Source: Blastococcus mobilis
GTDB taxonomy: Bacteria > Actinomycetota > Actinomycetes > Mycobacteriales > Geodermatophilaceae
Length of the DNA: 64,000 bases
Direction: 5' to 3'
NCBI RefSeq assembly: GCF_900188025.1
Contig: NZ_FZNO01000008.1
Span: 1 to 64,000, forward strand
Shown: piece after piece, positions 1-7,892 of the stretch
How positions within the stretch are numbered: the stretch's first letter is position 1
Layout: every line of letters begins with the position of its first letter
Notes under the pieces: model-generated
What the model was told of the DNA's origin: nothing
The model's database searches: none
What the model saw: only the letters and a program-made list of their open reading frames with translations
Program-made: the position numbers and the translations under genes

Positions 1-83
1 TCGTCACCGTCCGTGCGCTGCGCCGGGCCGTCTGGCTGCTCTACCGCTGGGACACCCGACCACGATCACGACGCATCCGCTGA
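1..83 (+). CDS. C-terminal tail of an ORF cut by the window edge (doubtful)
   Basis: An open frame enters from the left edge and stops at 81-83. It encodes about 26 residues, rich in Arg and Trp (RRAVWLLYRWDTRPRSRR). No domain can be recognised from so short a piece. It directly precedes the truncated end of the nrfD-like fragment, so it may be the end of a real upstream gene or chance coding in GC-rich DNA. Confidence 0.2.
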   Translation, partial: VTVRALRRAVWLLYRWDTRPRSRRIR

Positions 84-112
84 CCTACTGGCGGGAGCTC
101 TAAGGAGCCCGT

Positions 113-869
113 GGTCGTTCTCCACCTTGTGCATCGCGGCCAGCTCGATGCCGGCGCCGATGATCGCCATCTTGCGCGCCGGCTCCGACTCGTCCAGCGG
201 CGAGAGCGCCATGCAGATCCCACCGCCGGCCGCCATCGCCGAAGCGCCGAACACGAACGGCAGCCGGGTGTGGAACGCGTGCCACGACGGCACAGCCGTG
301 TTGGCCAGCAGCACGCCGGTGTAGGTGGCCAGCGGCCCACCGAACAGCGCGGCCACCACTCCCCCGAACCGCTTCAGCCGCGGGAACCAGCCCAGCACCT
401 CCACCGCCGCCGTCGCCCCGGCCGCCGCGCTGAACGGCGCCAGAATGTAGGTGCCCACCGACAGCGGCGACGTCGGCTTGAACACCCGCAGCATGTGCAG
501 GAACCGCTCCGGCCGGCCCAGGTCATGGATGAGAAAGACCACCGACGCGAGCGACCCGCCGGCCGCGGTGAACCGCGCCACCCGGGTCAGCTTCGGCCGG
601 CCGGTCACGTCGGCCAGCGCCCCGAGGATCGCCGACGAGCCGGCCGCCCCACCGAGGAACAGGTACAGCGGCACGTCGGGCGACTTCCACACCGGCGTCT
701 TCACGATCTGCCGGCCGTAGTACGACGTGAACTCGACGTCGTCGACCATCGCGACCTCGCCGCGGCCACGCCCGCCGCCGCGACGACGGCGCTTGTGCGT
801 GCGCTGCGTCGAAGCCCCCGAGTCGGCCTGGCGCCACCCGGCGCCCGGGCTGGTGATCCCGCCGGTCAT
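113..869 (-). pseudogene. Truncated nrfD-like formate dehydrogenase membrane subunit (copy 1)
   Basis: This is a paralogue of the intact nrfD-like gene at 13218-14255. The N-terminal part is readable and collinear with it: the Arg/Gly-rich leader, FTSYYGRQIVKTPVWKSPD, and the membrane segments up to AIIGAGIELAA. After that the sequence drifts, and homology is lost near base 113. The last membrane helices and the conserved tail KDPKY..VPQRERMAAR are missing. It begins 1 bp after the stop of the fdhB-like copy, as in the intact operon, so the pair was copied together. The start ATG at 869 is preserved. A shortened 267-residue membrane protein could still be made, but loss of the C-terminal helices makes function unlikely. 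Confidence 0.8.
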
Positions 870-870
870 G

Positions 871-1560
871 TCACCTCCGCCGCGAGCCGAGGATCGCCGT
901 CACGGCGACCCCGACCATCATCGCCGCCGCCTTGCCCGCGGCCTTCCACATGACCGGCAGGTCGCTGCTGGTCACGATCGGGTCCGGCGGCAGGCCGTAG
1001 ACCTCCGGCTCGTCGAGCAGCAGGAAGAACGCCGTCGCCGCCGACGCCGTCGTTCTCGTCGTCCGTACAGCCGGGCGGTCTCGACGCCCTGCGCCTGCAG
1101 CGTCGCCAGCCGGGTGTCGGCGCGGCCTGCAGCTCGTCGAGGTCGCGAACTGGACCGACTGCGTGGGGCAGGCGGTCGCGCACGCCGGCGTCAACCCGTC
1201 GGTCAGCCGGTCGTAGCACAGCGTGCACTTGAAGACCCGGCCGTCGTCCTTGCGCTGATCGATGACCCCGTACGGGCAGGAGGGCACGCAGTAGCCGCAG
1301 CCGTTGCAGATGTCGCCTTGCACCACGATGGTGCCGAACTCCGTGGGGAACAGCGCACCGGTCGGCAGACGTCCAGGAAGCCCGCGTGCGTGCGGAGCTT
1401 GCACACGTCCGGACGACATCAGCGAGCGGATCTCGCGGTCGGCCGAGTGCCCGGTCTGCGGATCGAACTCGCTCAGCGCCTCGCCGTTGAGGACGCTCGT
1501 CCGCGCTTTGGCCAGGCGCTTCCGGCCCTGCCACGCGAGGAAGCTCGCGTCACCCCATAG
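871..1560 (-). pseudogene. Frameshifted fdhB-like iron-sulfur subunit (copy 1)
   Basis: A paralogue of fdhB at 14257-15318. It keeps EALSEFDPQTG, TGALF.TEFGT, the cluster motif CNGCGYCVPSCPYGVI, and the tail FFLLLDEPEVYGLPPDP with its C-terminal helix. The first Fe-S segment (CIGCKACEVACKEW in the intact gene) is absent. The second is frame-damaged: APHARGLPGRLPTGALF stands where the intact protein has CTHAGCLDVCPTGALF. A second frameshifted stretch follows CPTQSVQF and recovers before the LLLDEP segment. Loss of cluster ligands plus two frame changes make it a pseudogene. Its upstream part resembles copy 3 (7 kb) rather than the intact gene, including a shared GCGAGGAAGCTCGCGT stretch, so copies 1 and 3 share a truncated ancestor. 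Confidence 0.85.
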
Positions 1561-1712
1561 GCGATTGACGGCCTGACCGCGCCATCGGCCGCACCCCCGC
1601 GGCACCTTTTGATTACGGTGCGTCATGACACGGCCGAACGTCACCCCCCGACTGGGGAGGTCCCACGCATGCCGCTTCCCCGCTCCCCTACATATCGTGA
1701 CGATCTTGAGCC

Positions 1713-1931
1713 ATGACTCAGCGCGTGCGACTCGTCCTCGGGGTGGCCGACCACCCCTGCAGCCTGTGCGGCAAGGACGTGCCCCAGCTCGTCGAGTCCC
1801 GGAACGTGCGTCGGCTGCGCGACCGCCTCAGCCTCCACTGGGACCCGCATGTCCGGTTGACCGAGGTCTGTCGCGTCTGCGGCGGCCGGACGCGGGTCGA
1901 GCACGCCGGCCGCAGCGCTTCCAGCCGCTGA
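1713..1931 (+). CDS. Small double-CxxC protein (copy 1 of 2)
   Basis: A 72-residue basic protein with one CxxC near each end (CSLCGK at about residue 16, CRVCGG at about residue 53). The likely fold is a small zinc ribbon; this is inference. A near-identical paralogue lies at 7246-7476, with conserved MTQR start, both CxxC pairs and the block LVESRNVRRLRDRLSL. Substitutions between the copies are mostly conservative, which supports real coding. The 20 bases before the ATG (ATCGTGACGATCTTGAGCC) are also the same in both. There is no clear Shine-Dalgarno. Each copy lies head-to-head with an fdhB-like fragment, so gene and fragment were duplicated as a block. Function unknown. Confidence 0.6.
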   Translation: MTQRVRLVLGVADHPCSLCGKDVPQLVESRNVRRLRDRLSLHWDPHVRLTEVCRVCGGRTRVEHAGRSASSR

Positions 1932-2084
1932 ACGGCTGGCCCGTAGCTCCGAGGAGCCCTGCGCGGGCTGCGCGCCGCCGACGAACACGAGTTCTGGCCG
2001 ACGAGCTCGGCTCCAACAGCTGAGTCTTGGTCGGCCACTGCACCGCTCAGTACACACCGCCGCAAGCGCGGGACGGCTTCTCCT

Positions 2085-2465
2085 CCCCCGCCGCCCCGTC
2101 ACGGGCACCGGGGCGCTGCGCCGTGCCGACATCGCCACCGCCGCCAGGCTGGTCGGCGTGGACCTGGCCGGCCGGACGCGGCGGTCGATGTGGGAAGTCC
2201 CGTCACTGTCCGACATCTGTTGGGGCTACGGGACATCGGACTCCGGGTCGTCGGGTCCTCCGCCGCCACCCCTGCGCCGCTCGCGCACGGGTGGGGTTCC
2301 GGCGACGCCGAGCAGACCCGACAGGCCCGCCTGCTCGTGGTGGGCGGCTACCTCGCAGCCCTGCTCACCGCCCGGCCGGACACCCCGTGGGTCGCCGACC
2401 CGCTGGACATGGTGCTGCCAATTCTGGCCGCCGCGGCGCTCGACCGGCCGCTGCCGGCCACCCAG
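2085..2465 (+). pseudogene. Fragment of a PRiA4b ORF-3-type protein, internal part, frameshifted
   Basis: The sequence matches an internal part of the intact protein at 4057-5844: PRRPVT.TGALRRADIA, VGVDL.GRT.RSMW.VP, AHGW..G.AEQ.RQARLLV and GGYLA.LL.ARP..PW.ADPLD. The frame changes by one base near 2217, so the two halves read in different frames. Homology stops at about 2465, where the frame runs directly into a ribbon-helix-helix antitoxin. The N-terminus and the whole C-terminal pRiA4b domain are missing. An ATG at 2190 in the second frame could still express a 170-residue fusion with the antitoxin. Confidence 0.75.
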
Positions 2466-2471
2466 ACCTTC

Positions 2472-2702
2472 CGCGCCCTCGTCAGGGTCACGCTCCCTGC
2501 GGAGCTGCTGGTCGACCTCGATCGCGAGGCGGGTCGTCGCGGTAGCAGCCGCAGCGCCGTTCTCGCCACCGCCGCCCGACGCGAGCTCGAGCAGCACGAC
2601 CCGGCGGAACTCGACGCCGCGCTGGAGCGGGCCCGCGCCGCGATGGCATCGAGCGGATCGTTCGAGGCAGCAGATCTCGTTCGCGCTGAGCGCCACAGGT
2701 GA
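2472..2702 (+). CDS. Ribbon-helix-helix antitoxin that has lost its own start (fused to upstream fragment)
   Basis: About 76 residues beginning LVRVTLPAELLVDLDREAG, then RSAVLATAARREL. This is the beta-strand/helix/helix pattern of a VapB/RHH antitoxin, with a C-terminal tail for toxin binding. No ATG, GTG or TTG lies at the expected N-terminus. The frame is continuous with the upstream pseudogene, so expression would need the ATG at 2190 as a fusion. The stop overlaps the ATG of the next PIN fragment by one base (TGATG), the coupling expected of a toxin-antitoxin pair. The toxin partner is internally deleted, so this is probably an orphan antitoxin remnant. Confidence 0.55.
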   Translation, partial: RALVRVTLPAELLVDLDREAGRRGSSRSAVLATAARRELEQHDPAELDAALERARAAMASSGSFEAADLVRAERHR

Positions 2703-2872
2703 TGCTGCTCGTCGACACCTCCGTCGTCATGAAGTGGGTGCACGAGGAGGGCGAGGCCGAGGTGGCTGCGGCACGAGCCCTCGACCGTCCGCTGGTCAGC
2801 GCCGACCGGAAGCTGGTGGCCGGAGGACTGGCCATCTCGCCGTCGGCGGCGGCAGCCGCTGACATCGGGTAA
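2702..2872 (+). pseudogene. PIN-domain toxin with internal deletion
   Basis: A 56-codon frame starts with a textbook PIN N-terminus (MLLVDTSVVMKWVHEEGE, first catalytic Asp). After about 27 residues it jumps to a PIN C-terminal segment (DRPLVSADRKLV). The middle of the domain, with the second and third acidic residues, is gone; intact relatives are about 130 residues. The ATG overlaps the antitoxin stop by one base. It is best read as a VapC toxin inactivated by an in-frame deletion, leaving the antitoxin without a toxin. Confidence 0.7.
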
Positions 2873-3060
2873 CCCGCGCGCCTGCGAAAGCCAGGGGCGG
2901 CGACGCGCCGACCGCCGCGTGCAAGTGAAGCGAGCGGCGACGAATCACTGAGGGGGCATCCCCAACTGCCGTATGCCGCATGAGGGTGCGCGTGACGTAG
3001 ACGATTAGCCGCCGCGGACCGGGCTGACGACAACATCGACATGCGCGGAGTGGTGGACAC

Positions 3061-3190
3061 AAGCAGGTCACCGACGCCTACCTGGCCGGGCTGGCCCGGT
3101 CACGTGGCGGTCGGTTGGCCACCCTCGACCGGGCGCTCGCCGTCCTGCACGACGACGTCGCGCTGCTCCTCGACGCGGACGCTCAAGCAG
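3061..3190 (+). pseudogene. C-terminal fragment of a PIN-domain toxin
   Basis: One frame reads VTDAYLAGLARSRGGRLATL then DRALAVLHDD, the typical end of a VapC/PIN toxin with the acidic residue of the VTDAYL helix and the final Asp. No N-terminal half is attached, although a short VVDTS-like string occurs just upstream (about 3048) in another frame. A shorter copy of the same piece (TLDRALAVLHDDV) lies at 5862-5935. Confidence 0.6.
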
Positions 3191-3300
3191 GCCCTCGGCA
3201 ACCGGACCGCTCCGAGCCACGTCCCTGTGGTGGCGGCCGGGGCCTCCAGCGCCGAGCGATCCGAAAGGCGCATTGGCGGAACGTGGCTAGCGTTCTGCCA

Positions 3301-3535
3301 GTGGAGACGACCATCGACAGCCTCGGTCGTATCGTCGCCCCAAGCCGTTGCGGGACGCACTCGGACTGACCCCGGCCACGGCCGTCGACCTGAGCCGTTA
3401 CGGCGCCGGGCTGCAGCTCGTACCCGCTCGGCGGACCGCCCGGCTCACGAAGATCGACGGCGCACTGGTGGCGGAGTCTTGACCCCGATCACCGACGACG
3501 TCGTTTTCGGACTTCTGGACTCGGGGCGCCGCTGA
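3301..3535 (+). pseudogene. Frameshifted AbrB/MazE-type antitoxin
   Basis: A copy of the intact antitoxin gene at 12433-12669. It reads METTIDSLGRIV (GTG start here), then loses one base in the KALRD codons, continues in a second frame as VDLSRYGAGLQLVP and IDGALVAES, then loses another base before PITDDVVFGLLDSGRR. Two single-base deletions make it non-functional. The sequence stays parallel to the 12.4-kb copy into the first bases of its toxin gene (CTGGCGTTCGAC). Near 3549 it switches abruptly to an fdhB-like fragment, a clean recombination joint. Confidence 0.85.
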
Positions 3536-3548
3536 CGGCTCTGGCGTT

Positions 3549-3832
3549 CGACGGCCTCGTCGAGGTCGCCGAACTGGATGTACTGGGTGGGGCAGGCGGT
3601 CGCGCAGGCCGGCTGCAGTCCGTCGGTCAGCCGGTCGTAGCACATCGTGCACGTGAAGACCCAGCCGTCGTCCTTGCGCTGGTCGATGACGCCGTAGGGC
3701 CAGGACGCCACGCAGTAGCCGCAGCCGCAGCCGTTGCAGATGTCGCCCAGCACGACGACGGTGCCGAACTCGGTGCGGAACAGCGCCCCAGTCGGGCACA
3801 CGTCGAGGCAGCCGGCGTGCGCTCCCCATCCT
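3549..3832 (-). pseudogene. Internal fragment of fdhB-like iron-sulfur subunit (copy 2)
   Basis: Reads AHAGCLDVCPTGALFRTEFG, then VVVLGDICNGCG, WPYGVIDQRKDDG and CYDRLTDGLQPACATACPTQ, ending at GDLDEAVE. Compared with the intact protein, a CG dipeptide is duplicated (CGCGYC) and a cluster Cys is replaced by Trp (VASWPYG instead of VASCPYG). Copy 3 shows the same Cys-to-Trp change, so the two share an ancestor. Both ends are cut: one at the 5' end of a toxin gene remnant, the other in unassigned DNA near 3833. Confidence 0.8.
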
Positions 3833-4056
3833 CGTAGACCGTCCTTGACAGCCCTGACCGTGAGCGCCGCGGCTCGCAAACACCGTGATCGACCCGAGGG
3901 TGGAATTCTGGATTCGGGGGCGACGAGGACGGCGGACCCGGCCGCGCACCCATGGTCGGCCGCGGGGTCCCCGGCTTCGAGTACTGCGGGGCGGAGCGGA
4001 CCGCACTCCGTCGCCCGCTAGCGTGGCGCTCTCGGATCCGTCGAGGGGAGCAGCGC

Positions 4057-5844
4057 ATGCCCAAGAAGCGCAGGAGGCCCCGCAAGCCGCGGATGCCCGA
4101 TCACGGCGGGCCTCGCCGGCTGCACGCTGTGCGTACGGCGACGGCCGATCTTGCAGGGATGCGCGGCCCGTTCCTCGCATGGCTCGGTGCCCACGGCCTG
4201 CCCGCGCACATCGATCCCGCCGCGCTCTGGGACGAGGTCGTGGTAACGGTCGACCTCGCCGTCACCCGCGCCGGCCTCACCGACCTGCGCTCCTGGACGG
4301 CGCGGCAGATCGACACGCTGGCCGAGCACGCCGATGCCGATGAGAGCGAGGCCCTGACCACGCTCCCCCTTCTCCTGGCCTTCCTCGGGGACACCGGCCG
4401 CTGGAGTGCCACCACGGCCCAGCTCGACGCGGCCATCTCCGCAGCCGAGGAGGCCACCTCCCCGGTGCCGGAAGTGCTCGCCGAGCTGGCCGATGTCCAC
4501 GTCGACCCCGAGACGGAGAACGCTGCGCTGCGTGCCCTCCCGGCGGTCGAGCGGGCCGAGGCGCTGCTGCGTTTCGTGCTGCCCCGCCGCCCGGTCACAA
4601 CCACCGGCGCACTGCGCCGTGCCGACATCGCAGCCGCGGCAGACCTGGTCGGCGTGGACCTGGACGGTCGGACGCCGCGGTCGATGTGGGACGTTCCGCA
4701 GCTGGCCGACATCTGGGCGGCGATGCAGCAGGTCGGGCTACTGGTCGTCACGCCGTCGGAGGCGACCGTTTCACCGGTCGCCCACGGTTGGCTCACCGGG
4801 AACGCCGAACAGGCGCGGCAGGCCCGCCTGCTGGTGGCCGGCGGCTACCTCGCCCAGCTGCTCGACGCGCGGCCGGAGGCCCCCTGGGAGGCCGACCCGC
4901 TGGACACCGTGTTGCCGGCCCTTGCCACCGCGGCGGTCGGTCACCCTGTACCGACCGCCCAGGTACTGGGCGACCTCGACGCCCTCCTCGACGGCCTGCC
5001 GCCCGGAGGGACCGCAGTGCCCCAGCCCGGCGTCGGGCTCGACGCCCGGCTGATGCGGACGCTGGTGGCCCTGCCGGCGAGGGCACTGGTCCAGCAGTTG
5101 ACCGCCGAAGGGTTCCTCGAGGTGTCCGACACGATCACCGCCGCTCCCGGCCTGCAGCGCGTGCTGGCCAGGGTGACGGCAGCCATGCTCGGCGCCCAGC
5201 AGCAGTTCGACTCCATCCATCGCGGTAGCCCGGACCTGCCCGCCCCTGACCCTGATCTCGCCGGCCAGGCCTACCGGCTGCGGATCGAGCTGGCCGACGC
5301 CAGCCCGCCGGTCTGGCGTGAGGTGCTGGTCGATCCGGGCATCCCCCTCGATGAGCTGCACGAGGTCATCCAGGTGCTGTTCGAGTGGGAGGACGCGCAC
5401 CTCCACGAGTTCACCGTCGTCGGCCCCGGCAGGCAGACGGTGCGCTTCGGGCCGCAGGACGACGACGGCTGGATGCCGCGGGACGAATCGGTCGTGGACG
5501 AGTCGCGGGTCCGGCTGAGCCAGGTGATTGGGCCACGGCGAGGGAAGCTGCGGTACCTCTACGACTTCGGGGACGGCTGGGAGCACCTCATCACCGTCGT
5601 GGGCCGCGAGCCCGCGAGCGGGAGCTCGCCGCCCCGGTGCACCGCCGGCGCCGGCGCGGCACCGCACGAGGACTCCGGAGGGGTATGGGGCTGGACCGAC
5701 AAGGTGCAGGCAGCGCGCGACCCGCGCCATCCCGAATACGCCGACATCCGCGACTGGCTCGGGCTCCAGGACGGTGAGACGCTCGATGCGGGCGCGTTCG
5801 ACCTCACCGAGGTGGACCAGCGCTTGGCCGCGCTGCGTCGGTAG
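4057..5844 (+). CDS. Large protein with C-terminal plasmid pRiA4b ORF-3-like domain
   Basis: A 595-residue protein. The ATG at 4057 is chosen because GAGGGGAG lies 6 bases upstream and the N-terminus is strongly basic (MPKKRRRPRKPRMP). Residues from about 405 match the pRiA4b ORF-3 family: YRLRIELADASPPVWREVLV, then HLHEFTVVG, YLYDFGDGWEHLI and a PRCTAGAG-like end. That family often occurs beside insertion elements, and its biochemical role is unknown. The N-terminal 400 residues are helical and contain the segment duplicated, in damaged form, at 2085-2465. No transposase is visible nearby. The gene is flanked on both sides by toxin and fdhB fragments, so it sits inside the rearranged region yet is itself intact. 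Confidence 0.75.
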   Translation: MPKKRRRPRKPRMPDHGGPRRLHAVRTATADLAGMRGPFLAWLGAHGLPAHIDPAALWDEVVVTVDLAVTRAGLTDLRSWTARQIDTLAEHADADESEALTTLPLLLAFLGDTGRWSATTAQLDAAISAAEEATSPVPEVLAELADVHVDPETENAALRALPAVERAEALLRFVLPRRPVTTTGALRRADIAAAADLVGVDLDGRTPRSMWDVPQLADIWAAMQQVGLLVVTPSEATVSPVAHGWLTGNAEQARQARLLVAGGYLAQLLDARPEAPWEADPLDTVLPALATAAVGHPVPTAQVLGDLDALLDGLPPGGTAVPQPGVGLDARLMRTLVALPARALVQQLTAEGFLEVSDTITAAPGLQRVLARVTAAMLGAQQQFDSIHRGSPDLPAPDPDLAGQAYRLRIELADASPPVWREVLVDPGIPLDELHEVIQVLFEWEDAHLHEFTVVGPGRQTVRFGPQDDDGWMPRDESVVDESRVRLSQVIGPRRGKLRYLYDFGDGWEHLITVVGREPASGSSPPRCTAGAGAAPHEDSGGVWGWTDKVQAARDPRHPEYADIRDWLGLQDGETLDAGAFDLTEVDQRLAALRR

Positions 5845-5861
5845 GCAGCGGCACGGCGGCC

Positions 5862-5935
5862 GCCGGCCACCCTCGACCGAGCGCTCGCCGTTCTGCACGA
5901 CGACGTTGCCTGCTCCTGGACGCCTACGGGTGAAC
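5862..5935 (+). pseudogene. Very short PIN toxin remnant
   Basis: Reads PPATLDRALAVLHDDVAC and then loses frame. It is the same piece as the end of the fragment at 3061-3190. It sits 18 bases after the stop of the pRiA4b-type gene. Nothing else of the toxin is present. Confidence 0.55.
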
Positions 5936-5972
5936 CGCACATCGGCGAGCTGAGCCGTACTCGGTGATCGGC

Positions 5973-6379
5973 TCACTGCAGAGGCGGTCGGATTACCGGC
6001 AGGTCCGTGCGGGGGAAGTGGTCGCCCACGCACAGCATCGGATGGCCCGTCTGTTCGGCGAGGGCATAGATGCAGCAGTCCCCGAAGTCGAGCGCGGCCG
6101 GATGCCGCCCCTTGCCGAATCGGCGCCAGGCGGCCCGCGCGCGTTCGACGAGCCTTCGTCGAACGGCACGATGTGGATGCGCGCATCTCGCAACGCGCGC
6201 CGAGCCATGCCCACGGCGGCCGGCACACGAGCCTCCAACACGATGCCGAGTTCGAGAGCTATCGGCGCCGCGATGATGCGATCCGTTGCCGAGCTGAGTC
6301 GAACCGACAGCCACTCGTGACCCGGTTCGCGCGTCAGTATCGCGACAATCGCCGATGTGTCGACGACGACGCCCGTCAA
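5973..6379 (-). pseudogene. VapC PIN toxin broken by a one-base frameshift
   Basis: The start (VVVDTSAIVAILTREPGHEW) and first two thirds (ALELGIVLEAR, IHIVPFDE) are in one frame. The remainder (RLVERARAAWRRFGKGRHPA, LDFGDCCIYALAEQTGHPML, then CVGDHFPRTDLP) is in another. One base is missing near 6160, after the codons for FDE. All four PIN acidic positions can be found once the frames are joined. The start codon overlaps the antitoxin stop by 4 bases. Either the toxin is dead and the antitoxin orphaned, or the base call is wrong. Confidence 0.8.
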
Positions 6380-6621
6380 GCGGGCAACCCCCTGTCGTCG
6401 TAACCGATGATCTCCTCAGCGCTGCGGTCGTCGACGAGCGGCAGCGCCGTGTACTCGCCGGCCAGGCGATCGAGCCCGGCCAGGATGTCACCATGCTGCT
6501 GCACGCGCGCCAGCCGTTCCCGGAGCGCGGTGGTGACCGCTTGGGTCAGAGACTCGTTCGTGGCAGCGGTCAAAGCCCGCGCCAGGGCGTCAGCTTCTTC
6601 AGACTCGATACTCAGAGCCAC
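6376..6621 (-). CDS. vapB: VapB-family antitoxin
   Basis: An 81-residue antitoxin that starts with GTG at 6621. [20 protein letters not shown] and the following helix [20 protein letters not shown] match the Rv0623-like VapB family, whose N-terminal half binds DNA and whose tail blocks VapC. The C-terminal tail [13 protein letters not shown] is typical. The stop overlaps the toxin start by 4 bases. No Shine-Dalgarno precedes the start; a -10-like TATAAAAT ends 6 bases before it, so the mRNA is probably leaderless. The toxin downstream is frameshifted. A related but separate VapB is at 7629-7892. Confidence 0.85.
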   Translation of the reverse strand: MALSIESEEADALARALTAATNESLTQAVTTALRERLARVQQHGDILAGLDRLAGEYTALPLVDDRSAEEIIGYDDRGLPA

Positions 6622-6626
6622 GGCGG

Positions 6627-6634
6627 ATTTTATA
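6627..6634 (-). promoter_or_regulatory. -10-like box of the vapB promoter (leaderless)
   Basis: TATAAAAT on the minus strand lies in an unusually AT-rich 30-bp stretch. If TATAAA is the -10 hexamer, transcription would start at or next to the GTG of vapB at 6621. No clear -35 hexamer is visible. Confidence 0.5.
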
Positions 6635-6663
6635 CTGGCTTGCTGTTTTTAGAGCGGCTCATG

Positions 6664-6797
6664 GGCGGCCATCCGCTCGCGTTGTGGGACGACGACGTAC
6701 TTCGGATCCTTGGTGCTGGCGATCCCGGCCTCGACACCCCGAAGCGGGTCAGCCGTGAGTCGGCCGCCAACAGGTGCCTGACGCAACCGCCCCGAGC
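6664..6797 (-). pseudogene. C-terminal fragment of nrfD-like gene (copy 2)
   Basis: Encodes GIASTKDPKYVVVPQRERMA, the conserved end of the intact nrfD-like protein, preceded by a damaged version of its last helix. At about 6797 the DNA switches directly into an fdhB-like fragment at the shared bases CCGAGCC. The two pieces join into one open frame of 102 codons (6957 down to 6649), a chimera of Fe-S motif and membrane-subunit tail. The 3' end lies about 40 bases from the vapB start. Confidence 0.75.
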
Positions 6798-7075
6798 CGA
6801 TGACGCCGTACGGCCAGGCGGCCACGCAGCAGCCGCAGCCGTTGCAGATGTCGCCCTGCACCACCACGGTGCCGAACTCGATGCGGAACAGCGCCCCCGT
6901 CGGGCAGACGTCAAGGCAGCCGGCGTGCGTGCAGTGCTTGCACACGCCGGAGCTCATCAGCCAGCGGACCTGCTTGTCCGCCCCGCTCTGCCCGGTCTCG
7001 GGTCGAACTCGCTCAGCGCCTCCGCGTTGAGCACGCTCTGCCGGCGTTGGCCGAACCTGTCGGCTCCCGCGAGGA
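6798..7075 (-). pseudogene. Fragment of fdhB-like iron-sulfur subunit (copy 3)
   Basis: Reads SVLNAEALSEFDPRPG in one frame, then MSSGVCKHCTHAGCLDVCPT, GALFRIEFGTVVVQGDICNG and CGCCVAAWPYGVI in another, and ends at the joint with the nrfD-like tail. It shows the same Cys-to-Trp change (AAWPYG) as copy 2. Its upstream part shares the GCGAGGAAGCTCGCGT stretch with copy 1. The first and last Fe-S segments are missing. Confidence 0.8.
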
Positions 7076-7245
7076 AGCTCGCGTAACCCGAAGGGCAGTG
7101 ACGGCTCGGCCGTGCATCAGCGCATACCCGAACAGGGCCGTGCAACCACGCACCGTAACGGCACGTCCGGACGCCCGCCCCGGACGGGGGAGCTCGCATA
7201 TATGCCGCTTGTCCGTTCCACTACGGATCGTGACGATCTTGAGCC

Positions 7246-7476
7246 ATGACTCAGCGCACGCGTCTCGCCCTCGGGCTGGCCGACCACACCTGCAGCCTCT
7301 GCGGCAAGGGCGTGCCCAGGCTCGTCGAGTCCCGCAACGTGCGTCGGCTGCGGGACCGTCTCAGCCTCCGCTGGGATCCGAACGTCCGGCTGACTGAGGT
7401 CTGCCCCGTCTGCGGCTGCCGGACGCGGCTCGATCACGCAGGCAGCAGCGCTTTCCCCACTGAGCGGCACCCGTAG
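7246..7476 (+). CDS. Small double-CxxC protein (copy 2 of 2)
   Basis: A 76-residue paralogue of the protein at 1713-1931. It has CSLCGKGVPRLVESRNVRRL, then RDRLSLRWDPNVRLTEVCPV and CGCRTRLDHAG, so one CxxC lies near each end. Both genes start MTQR and share the same 20 bases upstream of the ATG. As with copy 1, the gene is divergent from a truncated fdhB-like fragment. A zinc-ribbon fold is likely but not proven; function unknown. Confidence 0.6.
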   Translation: MTQRTRLALGLADHTCSLCGKGVPRLVESRNVRRLRDRLSLRWDPNVRLTEVCPVCGCRTRLDHAGSSAFPTERHP

Positions 7477-7614
7477 CCGGACGCGCCCCTCGCCTCACCC
7501 CGCCGCCACCGCAGTCCAGAGGCAGGGACGCCGTGGAAGGCGCATCCCGGTAGCTGAGGCATGAGCACCCAAGGGCTCGAGGCAGCAGCAGGTATAGAAA
7601 GGGACCATAGTCTC

Positions 7615-7628
7615 GGTAGACTTCTACC
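7615..7628 (+). promoter_or_regulatory. Inverted repeat / operator at the vapB start
   Basis: GGTAGA-CT-TCTACC, a perfect 6-bp inverted repeat, ends exactly at the base before the vapB ATG (7629). It contains a TAGACT that could act as a -10 box 6 bases before the ATG, suggesting a leaderless transcript and autorepression by VapB. This is inference from position and symmetry. Confidence 0.55.
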
Positions 7629-7892
7629 ATGGGTCTCAACATCAAGAATGCGGAGGCCGAGGCGCTCGCGCGCCAACTCGCGACCGCAACCGGGGAGAGC
7701 CTCACACAGGCGATCACCGTCGCTGTCCGAGAGCGACTCGAGCGCGTGCAAAGCCGGGACACCGCGACGGCATCGCAACGCACTACCCGCATCCAGGAGA
7801 TATCCAGGGAGGCGGCCGGCCGGTGGGTCGAGCCTTACCGCAGCGCCGATCACGGCGACCTGCTCTACGACGAGTCGGGCTTGCCCCGGTGA
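7629..7892 (+). CDS. vapB: VapB-family antitoxin
   Basis: An 87-residue antitoxin: MGLNIKNAEAEALARQLATA, then TGESLTQAITVAVRERLERV. This is the Rv0623-like VapB DNA-binding half, followed by a longer Arg-rich tail and DLLYDESGLPR. It is related to the antitoxin at 6376-6621 but not a recent duplicate. The ATG lies directly after an inverted repeat, with no Shine-Dalgarno. The stop overlaps the GTG of the toxin (GTGA), so the two are translationally coupled. It should neutralise the VapC below and repress the operon. Confidence 0.88.
   Translation: MGLNIKNAEAEALARQLATATGESLTQAITVAVRERLERVQSRDTATASQRTTRIQEISREAAGRWVEPYRSADHGDLLYDESGLPR

Noticed and set aside
111-953. Plus-strand open frame across the first kilobase
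   Set aside because: It is antisense to the nrfD and fdhB fragments, whose homology to the intact operon fixes the coding strand.
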